Part shown: positions 42,573-52,263 of the stretch, piece after piece
How positions within the stretch are numbered: the first letter of the stretch is position 1
Layout of the letters: each line of letters begins with the position of its first letter
Origin: Euglena gracilis
Taxonomy: Eukaryota > Euglenida > Euglenophyceae > Euglenales
Direction: 5' to 3'
Assembly: GCA_039621445.1 (NCBI GenBank)
Contig: CP154956.1
Coordinates: forward strand, 46,729,291 to 46,793,290
DNA: 64,000 nt
Notes under the pieces: model-generated
Database searches by the model: none
What the model was told of the DNA's origin: nothing
Seen by the model: the letters and a program-made list of their open reading frames with translations, nothing else
Made by a program: the position numbers and the translations under genes

Positions 42573-42689
42573 CCCCCCCTGGTTTAGCTGCCGACCCCAC
42601 GCACCAGAGGACGCCACAATTGGAGGCCCGTCACGGGCACCAACGCAGGCGAGTTGTTGCTCGGGTGTTGGGAGGTTGGCACCCCCCCC

Positions 42690-42880
42690 CCCTCACCGAC
42701 CCCCTCGCCACGCCGTTTTACCCCCCCTCCCCCCCCTTTTCAGACCCCGTCGCCACGCCATGTCAGGCCCGCCAAACAAAATTTTCTTGGCAAACCCCCG
42801 CGCACCCCTCCCCCCTCATCCGGGACCCACTCGCCATGCCAACCCCCCCCCCTAGCCGGAAACCTCGCCACGGCGTGCCG
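42690..42880. repeat. ACCCCCTCGCCACGCCA repeat block, locus 2
   Basis: Same words and order as 40,400-40,620, including 'cgccatgtcag.cccgcc' and 'aaaattttcttgg.aaaccccc'. Confidence 0.75.
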
Positions 42881-43215
42881 ACCCCCCGTTGCGTACAACA
42901 CCCGAGCATCAATGCACCAGCGGGCCCACCCCAAAAAATAGTCGTCCAACGTCGCGTGTTGTACCCCATGGGCTGCGCAAACCCCCATGTATTCTGTAAA
43001 ACAATTCAGGGCAGCCATGCGGTCGCGACGGTATTCTTTTGCCGAGACTAGATCTGGGGGGAGAAGTTCACCAAGCAAAGCATCAACTTCCTCAGATGGA
43101 GATTTCACCTTGTGGAAGGATTCCACAAACTGCTTAACAGTGGGAGGGGCAGGCATGCGGGCCTCGGCGAGGTTAGCCAGACGCATCATGGCTGTGAATG
43201 GTGCGGAGACGTTTT
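42850..43215 (-). CDS. Uncharacterised ORF fragment, about 120 codons
   Basis: The minus frame has ordinary amino-acid composition between two repeat blocks: MMRLANLAEARMPAPPTVKQ, SEEVDALLGELLPPDL, RDRMAALNCFTEYMGVCA, DDYFLGWARWCIDAR. The helical character and length would suit a SAM-like core-binding domain of a tyrosine recombinase, but no catalytic domain follows. Its edges run into the 42-bp satellite and the C-rich block, so it is a fragment. Confidence 0.35.
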
Positions 43216-43400
43216 TGAAACACGTTTTAGGATAATGCACACGTGTTACCAAACAGTCTAAACACGCTTTCTGTAAATGTACATGTGTTACCAAAAAAGT
43301 AAACACGCTTTCCTGCAGTGTACACGTGTTACCAAAAGGAGTAAACACGCTTTCCGTACAATGTACACGTGTTACAAACACGGTACATTTGCATTGTACC
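43215..43400. repeat. 42-bp satellite with ACACGTGTTAC box, locus 2
   Basis: Four units as at 40,655-40,870, ending in the same 'gttacaaacacggtacat(c/t)tgcattgt' tail. Confidence 0.8.
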
Positions 43401-43520
43401 GTGTTTGTAACACAGCACAATTTCAATTACCAAGGTGCCCCATTTTTGTACATGTGTTCACTATAATCAGCATTTTTTTGCGCAAATCTCGTGGACTTGA
43501 ACACGGTTTTCACTACCGGT

Positions 43521-43692
43521 GTACCATGCCCCCCCCATATAAGACCCCCCCCCATATAAGACCCCCCCCCTGGCAGGCCGAAGGCCGGCCCTTTGGCCGG
43601 GACCGACCCCCCATATAAGACCCCCCCCATATAAGACCCCCCTGGGATTTTGGCTCCCGAGGGGGGGTCTTATATGGGGGGGGGCATGGTAC
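43521..43692. repeat. ATATAAGACCCC fold-back
   Basis: Outer arms 'gtaccatgcc(c)n-atataagac' and 'gtcttatat-(g)n-gcatggtac'. Further ATATAAG units and a 'ggccggccctttggccgg' stem lie inside. MITE-like. Confidence 0.75.
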
Positions 43693-43721
43693 ATTGTGGA
43701 CTCTTAACACGGTTTCAACAT

Positions 43722-43820
43722 TGTTTCGTGTTCTGATCCCGCTTTTTTACCAGGAAATACGGTGGCGCCGAAGGCGCCCCCGGGTTTCCTGGTAAAAAAG
43801 CGGGATCAGAACACGAAACA
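43722..43820. repeat. Perfect 36-bp-arm fold-back hairpin
   Basis: 43,722-43,757 is the exact reverse complement of 43,785-43,820 (left arm begins tgtttcgtgttctgatcc). The 27-nt loop contains an inner GGCGCC-GAA-GGCGCC hairpin. A transcript would be a 99-nt near-ideal stem-loop. Confidence 0.9.
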
Positions 43821-43829
43821 TCTTATAGA

Positions 43830-44240
43830 AAAAACACCAACAAACCATCAAAAAAACAAAAGGAAATTTTAAATTAAAAAACTCGTTATGAAACACCCGA
43901 ACCATATTTCGAATCCTACTAAGTTCAATATTTGTCCAAAAATGGTCAAAAACATCCAAAAAGTGCAAAAAAAATGCAACTTTATGACTTTTTTTCATTT
44001 TTTTTTGTGAAAGGAAGTTTTTGGCAAAATGACCCAAAACTTGCCAAAAATGATTGAAAATTTTCATTCAAAATTTTTCCGAGCAAAACCTTGTTGGCCT
44101 TTTTTTGTTTTTTTAAGAAAAAACATTGGTAAAATTTAAAAAAAACAACAAAAAAACAGTGTCCAAAGAAACAAGCTGCCAACTATGCCTCACGCACCTC
44201 AACAAAGAAATTGTAGACCGCCGTCCATAGCTCGGCATAC
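43830..44240. other. A/T-rich stretch without a gene
   Basis: Long A and T runs, no ORF above composition level, no recognised repeat. Confidence 0.5.
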
Positions 44241-44907
44241 TTAAAAAAAATGCAAAAAAAAACATGTTTTTTTGAAAAAGCTAAAATTGACCTTTTTCCT
44301 TGCAAAATCGACATTTTTTGAGGAAAAAATTTTTTCGGGGGTGGTTCGGGTCACGGGGGGGGGTCACGGGGGGGGGTCACGGGGGGGGGTCACGGGGGAA
44401 CACCACATTTTCGGTGGCTAACTTAGGAATCACCGAAAACGAATTTCTGGGGAAAACATCCTTTTCGGCAATTTTATTCTGAAAACTTGACCGGTGATGC
44501 CTAATTTGACAAAATATTTATGTAGATTCATAATTTGGGGCATAAATTTTGCAAAATTTGGAATGGTGATGCCTATTTGGGGTCAAAAAACTAATTTTAA
44601 GTTGGGGGATTCCTAATTTGGTGGTTGGGGGGGTCACGGGGGGAATACCCCCTCTAAAGTTTTTTTATGTGTGAAAATATTTCCAAATCTGTGTTTTCTG
44701 GTGCAAAAAATCATGCTTTCAACCCCCCAAAAAACACAAAAAAAAACAAAGCTCAAAGATAAAAAAAGAACTTTTTTCCAAAAAAACAGTGCAAAAAAGT
44801 TTTCCCCCAAACCCTCCATGACGTTTTTTTTTGTTTTTTTTAAAAAAACATATTTTTTTTTTAAAAAAATGTTTTTTTGTGTTTCAAAAAAACAAGCCGT
44901 CAACCTT
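44240..44907. mobile_element. A/T-rich TIR-like element, copy 2 (inverted)
   Basis: Inverted relative of 38,793-39,450, sharing the GGGGGTCAC tandem (44,345-44,400), 'cggtggctaacttaggaatc', 'gttgggggattcctaatttgg' and the terminal 'gccgtcaac'. Its right end abuts LINE sequence at 44,908. Its left end lacks the GTTGACG terminus, so it is truncated or rearranged. Confidence 0.5.
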
Positions 44908-45074
44908 GCTGGGAGGCGCTGCGGGGCGTTTCTTGCCGGCAGCGGGCGGCTGGCGGCTGGCAGGGGGTCCAGGGTTGCTCTCGATGTCGCCACAGGACAG
45001 GAGGCTCCCTCGGCCCGTCCGGAGGGTGCTCTTGCTGAAACAGCAGGGGGTCGGAGGTGAGGCATGGGTGAGGC
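44908..45074 (-). CDS. LINE fragment with canonical 2A (copy C)
   Basis: About 55 codons collinear with 15,180-15,340. Contains SKSTLRTGRG followed by the 2A peptide and a Pro/Ala linker. It is bounded by the A/T-rich element on the left and the Gypsy LTR on the right with the same GAGGC flank as copy A, so it is a duplicate of the same junction, not an independent insertion. Confidence 0.7.
44965..45006 (-). other. 2A peptide motif, canonical core (copy C)
   Basis: SLLSCGDIESNPGP contains G-D-I-E-S-N-P-G-P, a full match to the D-(V/I)-E-x-N-P-G-P consensus at which ribosomes skip the Gly-Pro bond. Confidence 0.8.
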
Positions 45075-45502
45075 AGTGTACGTCCAAAGCTTTCCCTTTT
45101 CCCCTTTTTGGAACTTTCTGAAAAAGCCTTTCGCTTTCGTCTTGGTGCGCGGCCTACTTATGGTAGGGAAAAGTCTTTGGAGTAACAAAAAGTGGTTTTC
45201 CCTTTTGATTCCCAATTCCCCAAGAAGCAAAGCACAAAGCAAAGTCTCAGAAGTTTCTTCTGAGTTCAAGCTTGATTGTTCCGAGGGTTTTTCCCTCTGA
45301 CAAAACCAATGGTCAAACTTGCAGACGATGACAGTAAAGAATACCACCTGTGGGGGAAGGAGAGAAAAGTGCTGACGTGTCCAGGGGCAGATCCCAGAAG
45401 GGTATGCCACGATCTTACCAGCTTTGGTTTTCCACAGTGGTGCGACCGTCACAGAACCCACTCTGCAGATATCCTACAGAGCTGGGACGTGCCTGGTACA
45501 CA
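45075..45502 (-). repeat. LTR of Gypsy copy C
   Basis: 428 bp, same ends as the other LTRs, preceded by GAGGC (45,070-45,074). Confidence 0.9.
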
Positions 45503-46401
45503 TCCCCCTCCCAGGGCAACGCCCGATTTCCTTCATGGACCAGGGGTTCCCAGGTCCAGTCAGGATATCTGACGCTTTCCCAGGTTGGGTTCACTTCTCC
45601 ATTCGGTGTCTCTCCTTTCCGCACAGTGGCATCCACCCAAAGCCTAAAAACGCGCAAAAGGTTAGCCGCGTTTCGCGGTTACCTATTAGCCGTTTCGGCT
45701 TAGGTGGGGTGTGAAAAAGCCCACTGTGGGAAACGGGGCTTGGCAGGTTTCCTGACAAAGTATCCCATCCACCTACTTTGGGTGTGCCAAAAGCACGCGG
45801 GGTTGGTCAAGCGATTCGCTGAAACCCCGAGGGGAGAGGTGTGGAAGGGGGGGGGGCAGGCTCTTATCCTGGTCATACCCGGATAAGGCTCCTAGGCGGT
45901 CATATCCGCACTAGGAAACAAAAGCCTACTTACAAAACCGACTGCCGGCGACAGCTTTGCGGGGGTGGGGGGAAAGTAGGGAGGAGAGGGGGGCCTGGCT
46001 TATGAACAGAATTTCTGCTGTGTGGCAGCCTTATGCGGCCTTATTGGCCGAAAAGTGACAAGTTGGCCTATTATCACGGCGTGCGCGCTGTGTGCTGTGT
46101 GTCACTTAGCGGCTTGTCAGGTTTCCCGGCTGCCAAGGTCTTCACAGAACAGCAGCTCCTTCACGACGTGATAAGAGGCGCTTACCTCCTGCAGACGGTT
46201 TCCGTCCACACGGCCAGTGGTGGGGTGGGGTGGGGAGGGGGGGCTCTTGGATGCTTCCATCCAGAGCTCGCGTTCGTGAGATAGCCTGGGTTTATCCCAG
46301 GGCGGTTTAGCGGTCTCCGCTACCAGTGTGTGATTCTCCAGGGGTGTCCAGGCTCCATGAAGGCGCTTACCTTACATGGGCCTGGTGATGCCGTTTCGGC
46401 A

Positions 46402-46660
46402 TTACATCCTTTCCAGCCGCCAGTAATCATGGCGGGAGTCCAAGGGATCTTCCACAAGGACCATCTGGAACTGTTGTGGTGGCGGCCTGTCGACGAGCCA
46501 GGTTTCTGGCGATTCGTATTCGAAATCAGGTGTCACCCAGTCCCGAACCCATCCTTCGGGGACTGTCTGCTTGGTTGCACTCGCTCTTTCCGCGAGAAAC
46601 CACTGCAGCTTCTCCCAGAATTTCCTGGAAAGAGTGGCTGGCCAGATGAAGTAATTCATC
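46402..46660 (-). CDS. ORF3 C-terminus (copy C)
   Basis: Gives the natural end of ORF3: MNYFIWPATLSRKFWEKLQ, FLAERASATKQTVPEGW and a final DSRHDYWRLERM before TAA. Copy A has lost one base at this stop, so copy C is the best guide to where ORF3 ends. Confidence 0.7.
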
Positions 46661-48626
46661 CGGAGTTATCTTTTCTTTACTGTTACCAGTGGCTGTGCTG
46701 TGGTTGGCCTTGGCCCCCCCATGGCGCGCGACGGTCATACACCGGTGCCCTGGGGATGTGCGCCTGGCCAGGCCTTTTACTGGACCACTGCTCCTACATG
46801 GTCATCCACCGTAGCTGGAGCAGTAAATGTCACTGACCTCCGGAGCTGGGGTATCTGGCTAGCCGCGGCTAGCCGCGGCTGGCTGGCTGGCAAAAAAAAG
46901 GAAGAGGTCTGGCCAGCCATGTCCAGCCACGGCTGGCTGGGGTGATTTAGAGGAGGAGGAGGTCTGGCTGGATTCTGTGTTGAGGATCTGAAAGAGGAGG
47001 AGGAGGTCTGACTGGCCGCGGAGGGAAAATTTTTTTTCGTTGTCACGAACTGGGCAAGTCCTAATTCTGGGTGCCGACGACACTGCCGTTGCTACCCAGT
47101 GCATGCTGTGCCCCCCCCCCCATCTCTGTCAGGTAAAAACCCCAAGGACATGGGAAGACCACCATCATCATCACTGGACAATGGGAAATGGAATGGGAAA
47201 GACCACCGAAAAGACCCCAAAGATATGGGAGAAACTCCCCCATCATCGTCATCATTGGCAACCATTGGAAACCTGTTGGGGGGGCCCTTGCTTTGGGGGC
47301 CCCGTCTATGCACTGTTCACCCCCGAAATTGAACTAGGACTGGCACACCTGCAGGACCAACCGGCCCTGGAGGGGCCAATCTGGTCCCCCACCCCCAAGC
47401 ACATACGCGGAGTGGGCGGGAGATTGGGCCCAGCCCCCCTCCCCAAAGCCCCGAGAGGGGAACTGGCCGCAGCATCGGGAGAGGAGACCCCCAGCCTGGC
47501 TGGCAGGGGCCCTGGGCCCGGGCCCTGCCCCACCCACCGCCGGCAGGGAGGAGACCCCCACGACTGCACAACAATCCGGCCGACGCCTTTTGGAGAAGGG
47601 GCCCCGATTCCCTCAGAAACCCCCCGCCAGCTCCACCATTCACGACACAAGGTTCGAATTGTGACCCAACCACCCCGGCTGGTGACCCAAACTACTTGGC
47701 AGCGCCGTGGCTGGAAGAATTCCGAGGGCCCCGGTGGCGGACCAAGCATCAAGCGAGGACACCAGAGCGACGGAGCCCCAGGGAAACTGGATCTCAGCGC
47801 CGCCCTACCGGGTCTTCCGGGACCCCCCGCCCGGCCCGCCCCATCGGTGGGACGGTTACCAGTTGGAAATGGCGGGGTCAATGGAAGGGGGCTGGGTGGA
47901 GGATCCCGCTGACACATGGCTGGGGGTGGCACCACACCTGCCCCCCACGCCTGAGGACGGCCTGCCCGAACCAATCGCCCGCAGGTGTCGGTCTCCCCGA
48001 GCTGAATTTCTGGCGAGGAGCCGGGCTGACATTGAGGCTGGGGGGAATTATTCCCCGAAATCCTGGCCCGGCGACTGCGTGAAGTGCTGGCTGCGTGGGA
48101 AAGCAGGGGGCCGGGCATAGACCTCGCGCGCGGCCGAGGCCTGAGAGCCCCACCGCCCCCCCCCCCGTCCGAGCCGCGGCATCCCCGCTAGAGGGGCCGC
48201 CCACAAGAACCGACATCACTCGCATCGCCCAAGCCCTCCACAGGCAACGTCCCTGGCACCTCCGTGAGGAAGGCCTGCAGATGGCGCCGCCCGCCCGCCG
48301 GGCGCCACGCGGCATCTCCCCACCGCGGCCGCGGTTCGGCCCAAAAAACGCACAGCGCCAGTGGTGTGCACAAACGCGTGGGCGCCGGTAGCGGACCTCC
48401 CACCGCGGTGGCTGTACAAGGTCTGCAGACTCCGTTGCTCTTGGAGCGACGTGGAAGACTTGTACCACCTCCAGAACAGGCAACGGCCGCAGGCCGTCTG
48501 CAAGCGTGACGAGTATTTGTCTTATGCTGCGCCGCCCCCCCTCAAGGGACGCGGACCATCCCTCACCCAAGGACCTGCCAACACCCACCAGCGCGGGGGG
48601 AGCATAAGCGGGGGAGGGGTTCAGAC

Positions 48627-48665
48627 CTTCTGTCCTGTGACGATGTCGAGGCCAACCATGGCCCT
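48627..48665 (+). other. 2A-like motif LLSCDDVEANHGP (copy B)
   Basis: Counterpart of 32,666-32,704, with Asp for Gly before DVE and His for the first Pro. Confidence 0.45.
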
Positions 48666-48740
48666 GGCCCTGCGCCAGGCCTCCGGGGGCTCCCTGGCCC
48701 CGCCAGCCCAGACCTTTGGGATGTACTTAGGCACAACCGG

Positions 48741-49440
48741 TTGGAGGACCTTTTCCAGGTACGAGAGGCGGACAACCCAGCATCCGGGCCGTCCGGCAGC
48801 CCGCCTCACCTACTGACCGCTCAGTGGTACCACGTACAATGCACACTCTGCCATACCCGGACCACAACCCGTTGCGCTGGCTGGTGCTTACGGCACGAGG
48901 CCATCTGCCCTTTCCTCCTCCACGCAGAGCCGGATCCCGAGGACCCCGGGAAATACGCACCCCCGCACCGGCCGCGGGGACGCCATTCTCACCGACGGCG
49001 ACACACGGCCCTCCTCCTCCCTCTCCGACTACATGCTGGACCCCGGGTGGGTGTCATGGGCCCTACACGAGCTGGGCATAGCCCCCACCAAATGGCCGGT
49101 CGTGGACGCCTTCGCAGACAGGCACAACTGCCAATTCGCCACCTACTGGGACGAGGCGGTGGATGCTTCAGCCAGTCATCAACCCGTCCGGAGGCTCTTT
49201 GGATGAACCCACCTTTCCGTGTCCTGCCACGGGTCCTCAACCACGGTCTCCACAACGGCATCCATGCCGTGATCGTCGCCCCGGAATGGTCTCCTGCTCT
49301 GCCGCAACTGCAGGCGGCGGCCCTGTGCTCCACGCCTCTGCCCAGGGCGCCCCTGTTCCGCGTTCGCGGCACTGAGCTCCTGCCGCAACCCCGTTGGCGA
49401 ACCTGGTGCCTCTACTCCCACATCAGCCAGCCCTGCCGCC
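48741..49440 (+). CDS. LINE Cys/His cluster and NPPF domain (copy B, frameshifted)
   Basis: Reads MEDLFQVREADNPASGPSG and HVQCTLCHTRTTTRC as in copy A, then changes frame. The second part (GWVSWALHELGIAPTKWPVV, DAFADRHNCQFATYW) keeps TGG where copy A has a stop, then breaks again before WMNPPFRVLPRVL and VIVAPEWSPALPQ. Together with copy A this shows that the Cys/His cluster and NPPF segment were once a single frame. Function unknown. Confidence 0.45.
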
Positions 49441-49857
49441 CGCCCTTACAAGCGAATGTCTTCGAGACGCCCGTTACTCCCCCCGGTGGACCACCTCGCC
49501 ACCGTGGTGTCCCGTATCTCTCCGCCAGCGCTTTGCCCCCCCCCCCTGAAAGAATGGGTCCACGACCAGTCCACCCCGTGGCAGCCGTACCAACTCCTCA
49601 TGGGCGGCCGGCCGATCTCCGTATGGGGCGATGGCCTATAGGACCCTTGCTTCCCGCCAGAGGACCCATGCACTTGGTGCAAGGGATCCTACTGGCCTTG
49701 GGAGCAATGTTGCCTTCTGCCGTCCGCAGGTAACTGCCGGCCCAGAACACAGCAGCCCACTATTCGCGTCCTACGCGTCGCAGCTCGTTGTCGCCATTCC
49801 CTCCTACAGTCTCGCCGTTGCCCTGTGCGCACCGCCCTAGCGGGGAGGGGGAGCTTG

Positions 49858-49893
49858 CTGACGTGCGGTGACATAAACCTCCATCCCGGTCCT
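49858..49893 (+). other. 2A-like motif LTCGDINLHPGP (copy B)
   Basis: GDINLHPGP keeps the terminal NPGP-like HPGP, preceded by SL for the LL-C/S-CGD pattern shared with the other motifs. It lies 8 codons upstream of the Gypsy insertion site. Confidence 0.6.
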
Positions 49894-49917
49894 CGGCACC
49901 GTTGCACAGCGCGCTTC

Positions 49918-50345
49918 TGTGTACCAGGCACGTCTCAGCTCTGTAGGATATCTGCAGAGTAGGTTCTGTGACGGTCGCACCACTGTGGAAAACCACAGCT
50001 GGTAAGATCGTGGCAGACCCTTCTGGGATCTGCCCCTGGACACGTCAGCACTTTTCTCTCCTTCCCCAACAGGTGGTATTCTTTACTGTCATCGTCTGAA
50101 AGTTTGACCATTGGTTTTGTCAGAGGGAAAAACCCTCGGAACAATCGAGTTTGAACTCAGAAGAAACTTCTGAGACTTTGCTTTGTGCTTTGCTTCTTGG
50201 GGAATTGGGAATCAAAAGGGAAAACCACTTTTTGTTACTCCAAAGGCTTTTCCCTACCATAAGTAGGCCGCGCACCAAGGCGAAAGCGAAAAGCTTTTTC
50301 AGAAAGTTCCAAAAAGGGGAAAAGGGAAAGCTTTGGACGTACACT
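49918..50345 (+). repeat. 5' LTR of Gypsy copy B
   Basis: 428 bp, begins TGTGTACCAGGCACG and ends GGACGTACACT. The LTR hairpin 'ctgtgg-aaaa-ccacag' is kept with a changed loop. Confidence 0.92.
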
Positions 50346-50362
50346 TGGTAGCAGAATAGGTC
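50346..50362 (+). promoter_or_regulatory. Primer-binding site (copy B)
   Basis: TGGTAGCAGAATAGGTC adjoining the LTR, identical to copy A. Confidence 0.7.
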
Positions 50363-50401
50363 AAGGATCCTACAGAAAGAAAGGCTACCAGGTAATATAC
50401 T

Positions 50402-50413
50402 TGGTAGCAGATT
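50402..50413 (+). promoter_or_regulatory. Second primer-binding-site-like motif (copy B)
   Basis: TGGTAGCAGATT, 56 bp downstream of the first, conserved with copy A. Confidence 0.5.
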
Positions 50414-50631
50414 TAGGCAACAAACCTACACAGACGTTCCACACAGAGAAACTCTGTGGCTGACTGGTGGTGAGGATCGTACTGAGCCGTGAAACACGGT
50501 GAAAGTACTGTTCCTGGCCCCTAGCCAACCTTTAATCAAGGATACAGGTCTCAGGAGGCTCTGTTCGGTAATCGCCGATACAACCTTTCTGGTCCCTGTT
50601 TCTCTGCTTATTTCAGAGTGTTTTTGGGTTT

Positions 50632-52259
50632 TTGTCTTTTTGCCCATCTCAAAAGATGCAAAGCACAACCCCCAACCACAAGTTTGATTATGATTTGTGG
50701 ATGAGTACATTGAGCAATCATGATGAAGATCACGGGGATTGGAACGGTTCGAATGAAACAAGTTCCAATTCCCGACCCCCCAAGCAACAAGAAGGCACAT
50801 TGCATCAATTGTCACTGTCACAAGGCGAAACGCCTTTATTGTTGCAAGGGGGCGATGAGTCTTCTTCATCATCATTGTCATTGATTGTGCGGGATGTGGG
50901 TGGCGAAAGACCGTCCTCCATCCCGGTCCACCCATCATTGATGCGGCGAGGGGATGACCCCCTTGCACCTTCACACTTGGTTACTCATGTTACCCACGAA
51001 CAAAGCGAGGGGTATGTGCCCTTTGCTCTGTTCACACCCAAAAGATCCCCGGTGGAAGCACCGGTGGGCCTTTTGGAGTGCAACTCGGTGGAAACACCGT
51101 GTTTTTTTCAACCCCCCCTCAATTTCCACCCCACACACCATTTCGCGCACTGCCGAGATTACCCGCGGAAACTGCGGTTTTCCCTGCATTGCCATGGAAC
51201 CCAGATATGCGTCTGGTGGTGCCGGAAATCTCTGGTGCCGTTTCCGTTCTGGATGACTATGAGGAAGATTTGAGGGATAGCCTCACACCCGGTGATGTTT
51301 TCCGAATTCTCGGTCAACTTCCAGCGGATCACCCGCTAAGTAAGCAAATTTTGCATGTCCATCAATTTGTTGCGGAATGCGCAACCATGCTTAACAAGGT
51401 TTTGCAGTTTGATGAGTACAATCAAAGGGTTGTCAACACCAAACTGGAATATTGTTGGATTTTTTTGCAGGAAATCGGCAAATGTTGCCAACACAATTTC
51501 GAAAATGCGGGGAAAGACCTTCAGCATTTTCGAGAAAGCGTTGACAGTATTTTGCGCATCCAACTTCCACAAAATTTCCAACAAATCAGTGAAACACTGC
51601 ATGAGGCGGAAACGCGGAATGATTCCAACTTTCTGCATCTGCAAGATGGTATGACCACCTTTTTGCCAAAGTGGAGTCTTGTTCAACAATGCTACTGCAA
51701 TTGCAGCACCAGTTACAAGCGCAAAATGCCAACCCCAAAATGCCGGAAATCGGTAACTTTGTTGCGGTTGAGAACTTTTGCCGCACTCACCACCTATTTC
51801 CAAGAAGCCCAACAACGGATTTTGCATCTTTGCTAGGAAATCGAGCACTTGAAGCAATTCCACGCGAAAGTGCAAGAAAATTTTGTTCCCCGTACGCAAA
51901 TTCAGCTTTTGGTGGAACGCGTCTCACACTTGGAGCAGAAATACTGCCATTGTGTCGCAAATCAGGATGGATTAACCTCCTTGAACGCGAAAATCGCGGA
52001 TTGCGCACAACGGTTGGATTTCGCGCCACAACAATCGCAAGCGGACATTGGCGGTATTAATGCCACCGTTGTCGGTTTGCAGGAGCATGTTTCCGCACTT
52101 TCCAAGCGAATTCCCGACATTAGTGGTATTCATGCCGCTATTGGGGAATTACAAACCCGTTCCACCTTGTTGTCCACCACAGTAGCGGAAATCCGCTCAC
52201 TTCCCCCCCGTTTCGTGTGCTCGGATATCCGAGTCACCGGAATTTGGCTCATTTTATGA
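50632..52259 (+). CDS. Gypsy gag N-terminal region (copy B, broken)
   Basis: Begins near MQSTTPNHKFDYDLWMSTL, Ser-rich, then a frame (51,078-51,836) carrying VFRILGQLPADHPLSKQILH, absent from copy A, and long heptad-rich coiled-coil segments. A TAG follows QRILHLC (51,834-51,836) and further frameshifts separate it from the capsid part. The role is presumed N-terminal Gag (assembly); no enzymatic motif. Confidence 0.7.
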
Positions 52260-52263
52260 CAAA

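Larger units (their letters stand above)
45075..46660 (-). mobile_element. Gypsy 3' fragment, copy C
   Basis: Carries the 3' LTR, polypurine tract, 3' UTR and the last ~85 codons of ORF3, collinear with 15,341-16,86x. It stops abruptly at about 46,660 where the inverted duplicate begins. Confidence 0.88.
46661..49917 (+). mobile_element. Inverted duplicate of the LINE 5' region (copy B side)
   Basis: Reverse-complement duplicate of 31,417-34,660. Paired coordinates sum to about 81,320-81,335 throughout, so few indels separate them. It contains the CT-rich repeat, the proline-rich ORF (47,200-48,120), the Cys/His cluster (about 48,770-48,900), the NPPF domain (about 49,090-49,440) and two 2A-like motifs. 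A one-base loss near 49,167 breaks the NPPF frame, whereas copy A has a TAG at about 32,237; each copy is damaged differently. Confidence 0.75.

Noticed and set aside
49918-50345. Copy B as an independent Gypsy transposition
   Set aside because: It sits at the same point of the same LINE sequence as copy A and the flanks are collinear for over 3 kb, so duplication is the simpler explanation.
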